DNA from: Prinsepia uniflora
Taxonomy: Eukaryota; Streptophyta; Magnoliopsida; Rosales; Rosaceae
Direction: 5' to 3'
NCBI GenBank assembly: GCA_032719365.1
Contig: CM064873.1
Span: forward strand, 39,099,742-39,163,741
Length of the DNA stretch: 64,000 nucleotides
A model generated the notes under the pieces. That model had not been told where the DNA came from, searched no databases, and saw only the letters and a program-made list of their open reading frames with translations. Both the position numbers and the translations under genes were made by a program. This document shows, piece by piece, positions 59,077 through 64,000 of this stretch. Each line of letters begins with the position of its first letter. Position 1 is the stretch's first letter.

Positions 59077-60609
59077 TGACACGAACCACCCCCAATCCTC
59101 CGGGATTAAGGGCTAAGTCATGCTCCCGCCTAACTTACGCATGACACGAAGGCTAAACCGTCATCCAACATCTATGTAACACGTAAGCCGGACAAGGGAT
59201 TCCCAAACGAACCGTCCAAAACATCCGGACTTCCTAGAGTGTGCAGAAACTACTGTGGATTGCTTGTGTGATATCTTTGTCTCTCTAACAACATCCCGCA
59301 CCGCAACAATCTGGAGAGTATCGAAAAACATAAAAGACTGTGAGTGGACAAAAATAAATAGTAAATTCAGAAAATAGTTTATAAGAAAATACATTTATAC
59401 CCTCCACGAAAAACCAATGCATGCATATGAAAACTATTCCATAAAACCATTTCATATTCAAGATAAGAAAACCATCAATGAAAACTGGAATCATTTTTTT
59501 TTTCTCAAATCCGTAACTCAAATCCAGGGCCTCAGCCCAAAATCCACAAAAATCCACAAAATCCAAATCATCTGGGCCACAACCCAAAACATCTGAAAAC
59601 CATTATTATTGAAAACTATCATGATATCATTGAAATCCAAAACACAATTGAAAACCTCTTTGAAAATCATTGCAATCAATCGAACCTGTTGGATCTATCC
59701 GAGTCTTTAAACTCAATATCAATCCGAGTCTTTAAACTCAATCCAAGCCTCAATGTAATCCAAGTCTTTAAACTTCGAGTCTTTAAACTCAATAAGCCTA
59801 CGGGGGAAATCACAATATCCGAGTCTTTAAACTCAATCCGGATATTTAAATCCAATCCAGGTCTTTAAACCCAATAACCAGATCCAGCAAATCCAATCCA
59901 AAACCATTTTAAAACCATTTCCAAATCCATGTCCAAATCCGAATTCGAAATCAACATTTTGAATCCCAAGCCGAATCCAAAATCATCATTCCAAATCCAA
60001 ATCCAAAATCTGGAAATCATATCCATAATCCATTTCCAAATCCGAATCCGAAATCATCATTCCATAAGCCGGCATCCGGGATCATCATTTCAAACCCAAA
60101 TCCAGAAATCCACTTTCAAGCTCCAAAACCGAATCTGAATCGTATTTCCGAAATCCGATTCCAAAACCCGAAATCTCGTTTATCGAAATCACTTTTCCAA
60201 AATCCATTTATAAATCCTTGAAATCAAATCATAATTCAAATCCCAAAATCATAGTATCAAAATCATTATGAAATCACAGCACAAATTCATATCTCGTAAA
60301 ACGTGCGATTACGTAAATATCTTGAAATACGTGCAAAATCGTAAATCATCAATATCATATCATAAATAACGTATAGAAAACATATAAAAACATTTATGCA
60401 TGCATCATAAGTTAGAAAGCAAAATCCACTCACAAACCATTAGCGTCGCCGCCTCGATACGCGTGTAATTACGCTTTCCAAGCTAATCCACTATCACCGG
60501 CTTTTCCGAACCTGTCCAAATCCCATAATAAGGTCACTATCACCAATTAATGTCACTAATCCGTCATTAACCACTAATCTAATCCTAATTTCCGAGACGG
60601 GTCATTTCA
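59077..60609 (-). mobile_element. 3' LTR of a minus-strand retroelement, internally deleted
   Basis: On the plus strand it opens TGACACGAACCACCCCC and closes GAGACGGGTCATTTCA, with a polypurine tract directly outside, which marks it as the 3' LTR of an element reading toward lower coordinates. It is 1,533 bp, while its relative at 29,205-39,054 is about 2.97 kb. The missing part is the LTR 5' half after AAGGTCACTA (about 60,540). The mini-hairpin array at 59,695-59,880 includes GGAT-ATTTAA-ATCC. Confidence 0.88.
59695..59880 (-). repeat. array of mini-hairpins with a third arm type
   Basis: Units with GAGT/ACTC arms, one GGAT-ATTTAA-ATCC (59,840-59,853) and one GGT/ACC type. The GGAT/ATCC unit is a two-sided change relative to GAGT/ACTC and GGGT/ACCC. 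Confidence 0.85.
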
Positions 60610-63600
60610 ACCTTCCCCCCTTAAAGAATTTCGTACCCGAAATTCTGAACAACGTACGTCCGTAACGAACTGGGGGAAATTCAACTGAGCTCACACCTGG
60701 GTTTCCTACCTGGTGTCCATCACCTGCCAATCCAGCCGTATCTTGACGTTTCCAAATCGTTACCAACAGTATTACCCAGACCAACTCAACCATCTTTCAA
60801 TTCATCTGACAATCATCCCATTCTCACCGAGGTCCATACATTTCCAACTCATACCCAAGGTACCTCTAATGTCGCACCAGCACGCTCAACTACTACTAGG
60901 CACATCAGAATACCACTGCTACCAGTTACAAAATTCTCGACTCCTTCTCGAATCAAGTGTACCTCGTACCAACGCCTCAGTACGTCGTGCGAGTCTGCCG
61001 TATACACAAATCTCACATCGCAAACCAATTCTCAAAATGGCCTCTACTGGCAACTGGCGGGGATCACTATCGACGTCCCACACTACCTGTTTGCAACTAG
61101 ACCCTACCGCATACCTGTCAACCGTAAACACACATCAGTATCAGGGTCCCACCAGCCACTCATGGCTCTGAGCATCCAGCTCACATCAATACTGAATCCT
61201 GCCAACCAGTCAGATCACTCAAGATCACCCTGATCTGATCCATCACAGCTACTCCGATCATCGATACGGCCAACAGCATACCTCGACACTTAGTCGATCA
61301 CCATATTCCTACCTAAATCTCACGATACTCGTCCAATCGCATCAGAATGGTCCTAATTACCAATACAACCAACACGCACACATCTCAAGTACATGCACCA
61401 ATCACAACCAACAAGAATCACGGTGCATACCACCAAAACGTCATAATATGCCTTAATTTCTTCTAACGACATACCACGGTATGTCTACCAATCACATTGG
61501 TCTTAGCTAATCACTTATACACCCATAACTCCATCCAATAATACCATAGTGTACCTGTCACCCTCACAGTGTATCTCCAGGGCACACAAAACATCCTCGT
61601 AACCACATTGATTACCACCTGACTATAAGCTAAACACGTTTCACTTTTAACGTCTAGCGGTCCAATCCTACCAACTCAAGTCCATTTCGAGTCTGCTGGT
61701 CTCTTGGGTCTCCCGACCAATAACAAATCCAATCACATAACACAGGGTAAACCCAGCACCAAATCCAAGTCTAATACCCATACGTATGCAAAAACAGACC
61801 ACACTACTCCTACACCACTCCAAGATGGTCATGATAACCAGCCACCTTCATTCCTACAAGACAGAGCAATTTCCTCATCTGCATGTCCAACATATCCAAC
61901 CTCTGTCTCGTCATCGCCTACCATGTCCAAAACTTTGTCTCGTCTTCGCCTAAGTGGATCCCACTTACTGTGCCACTACTTCGTCTGCAATTCCCACAAA
62001 TGATCAGACTACCACATCGAATCAAATCGATCAAGGATACCCGATGTCTATAGGCACGTCTAGATTGTGGGTTCCCTTTAATAACCTCATATCGATTAGT
62101 TATAGTCACTCCTGCTCAACTTCCTACCATCACCCTACAACAGAATGCACAACGGTCCTAACCATATCGTCACAAGTCACCTTACCTTAATCCAACTTAA
62201 TCCAATCCCATGACACTCGCTACACATGCCAACGTGGCGTCACCAAGTACTTTCTCGTTACTCCTGAACACAACCACATGTGTCCACAATTAAAGGGGGG
62301 GTCACAACTCCTGATGTTCCTTCAACAAGTCTCCAAAATCTTCTCCAGAGTATCCATCACTCAACATGTAACTCCAACTCGGAATCAACACATCAGCTCA
62401 ACGTCTAAACCACCACATCTCCTGATTCTGAGATTCCAACCACGGGACTTCATCCCCAGCAAGTACACCACCACCGGCCTAACCGTCCAACGTCAACTCC
62501 TCTACTAAATGTAGGAAATCCACAATTCCTACAGATCACAACCACGTGTCAGTAACCATACCAACTCACCGACCAACTCGCCTGTCGGTTAACACCGTTT
62601 ATGCACATCCAAAAGGATGTCAGTCATCACGTATCTTGATTCTCGCGTATCAACCTTTTCGAGCTTTAACTCCGAGCATTACTAAAGGACGAGTCACCAA
62701 CTCTCGGGTTCGTCAACTGTCAACCACTAACCTCAGACTCCACCATTACTACCCTTGGAGCAGTCAAGCAAGTACCAGCCTCAGCATCACCAAATGCCTA
62801 CACACTCCGAAATAGCCAACATCTGTTGACTTAATCGTCGCATCCTGCGGTATCCACGAAAACCAAACTCACTCACAGTCAACCCGACCATACCACTTAG
62901 CCTGATCCAACACGAACCATAGGTCCAGTGCGCTTCCGCTGCGCTAATATGACCCACCTAATAGAATCCTGACCATTCATCCCGAAACATGACCTACCAA
63001 TGGTCATCACATATTCCAACTCGGTTAGTGGTTCCTAACAGACACCAGCACCTCACGACTGGCCACAACCTCAACTCACGATATGCCTATCCTACCATTC
63101 ACAAGCATCCCAGCTCGTGGCACATCATCCCTTATCTCGTGCTCACAGCACACCCGTCCCAAACCTCCGCTCATACCGAGCCAAAACCCTCAATCTACAC
63201 TCGAGTCGGGGAAATTGACCTCTGAGTAACTCAATGCTCAACCAACACTGTAATCTCACTGGATGTAATCTCAACCAACACTCGTCCAGAGTCATCCACC
63301 AAGCCATCCAATACCTTGGCTGCGCCCAGCAGCACCATCTCCAATCCGGCCGTAAGTCGGCCCAAGCCACCACAACGAACTAACGACAACCCCAACTCAC
63401 ATTGTCCAAACCAGCCATCCCACGGGGTTCCTCAAATCCTCCATCACCTACTCGTGTTAGCAAAACCCATGGCCTCCACTAGTGCACAATAACCTCACCA
63501 CTCGGGTCGCCACAAACGTCAACCAGTAGCCATCGCTTAAGGGGGAATCTCTCAATCCCCACAACTCGAGGCATCCGGCTACTCGTAGCCGCACAAGTCT

Positions 63601-64000
63601 AAGCTCAAAAAATCTGACCAAGTGGTCACCAATCCATACTATCGTCATCCAAGCTATCCGGCTCAACATGCCACTGTCAACCGGCCTTAACTGGCCCATG
63701 AGTACCATCTGGATCAACAGGCTACTACCGGGCTCCATAGGCCAACCAGCCTACCAGTAACCGTATCTCACCATCCTGGTGAACCACCCTAGCACACAGT
63801 CGACCATCTATCAGAGCTACTTCATCTGACCCTAAAGGCCAACCGATTATCACTCCAGCCTTAAGCTGGCATACATCTCACCATCCACCGCCTATCAGGC
63901 AACGCATCCCCCAGTCGCTCGTGCTCTCGTCACTAACGAAGCCACTAACTAACATACTATCTCTCGCGTGTCCAGGTTGATGACGGGTTGTTCCGCGTTG
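60610..64000 (-). mobile_element. non-coding internal region of a retroelement (LARD-like), runs off the window
   Basis: Right next to the LTR is the polypurine tract (reverse of CCTTCCCCCCTTAAAG) and the decayed Gypsy tail AGAATTTCGGGTACGAAATT. The following 3.3 kb are strongly A+C rich on the plus strand, so G+T rich in the element's sense strand. No reverse transcriptase, RNase H, integrase or chromodomain motif was recognised on either strand. It matches 52,210-52,290 of the gag-only element and 2,647-3,930 in part. The 5' part, possibly with gag, and the 5' LTR lie beyond 64,000. Confidence 0.75.

Noticed and set aside
60713..61171. 152-codon plus-strand frame at the right end
   Set aside because: It lies antisense in the internal region of a minus-strand retroelement, is composed of His/Ser/Thr/Pro-rich filler caused by the A+C bias, and has no family motif.

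Overview
The window is nuclear DNA of a flowering plant, probably a eudicot. It holds one clear cellular gene of eukaryotic type with GT-AG introns, set in a dense nest of plant Ty3/Gypsy LTR retrotransposons. The family or genus cannot be fixed from this sequence.

Host part (about 20,566-29,204). The only intact protein gene is NRPC2, the second-largest subunit of RNA polymerase III. It lies on the minus strand at 28,612-24,890 in three exons and encodes 1,163 residues. About 0.6 kb past its stop codon is an orphan, broken fragment of the ubiquitin/ribosomal protein L40 gene on the same strand. The remaining 4 kb or so of this block is AT-rich intergenic DNA.

Left repeat block (1-20,565). 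A 5'-truncated LTR is joined to a minus-strand piece of retroelement internal DNA. Next comes a broken LTR (about 4,290-12,455) that contains a perfect solo LTR (5,631-8,353, TSD CTCGA) and a minus-strand LTR (8,667-11,741). A minus-strand LTR of another group follows. Then there is a 5' LTR with an initiator-Met primer-binding site and a dead gag-protease frame (14,253-18,329). A degenerate PIF/Harbinger transposase on the minus strand comes next, and it is itself interrupted by a 1.36-kb TIR element flanked by GTCAGAC.

Right repeat block (29,205-64,000). Four solo LTRs are nested inside each other at 29,205-39,054, all with matching 5-bp target duplications. A second nest starts near 39,886. 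It contains a solo LTR (41,276-43,897, TSD TATAA), another at 44,356-47,957, and a gag-only retrotransposon (48,035-54,612, TR-GAG type). That element is cut by a Tat/Athila-type LTR with a tRNA-Asp primer site. The right end is a minus-strand LTR followed by more than 3.3 kb of non-coding internal DNA that runs off the window.

The most unusual signal is inside the LTRs. Several LTR families carry arrays of tiny hairpins whose arms change sequence in a compensatory way while the loop stays fixed: 6-bp arms with a 3-nt loop, 4-bp arms with 5- or 6-nt loops, and a single 7-8 bp GC-rich hairpin. I do not know a described function for these. They are set out in the findings. The LTRs also share a conserved 5' block with an inverted TGACGT/ACGTCA pair, and some carry clusters of TGACGTCA, the site of bZIP/TGA factors.
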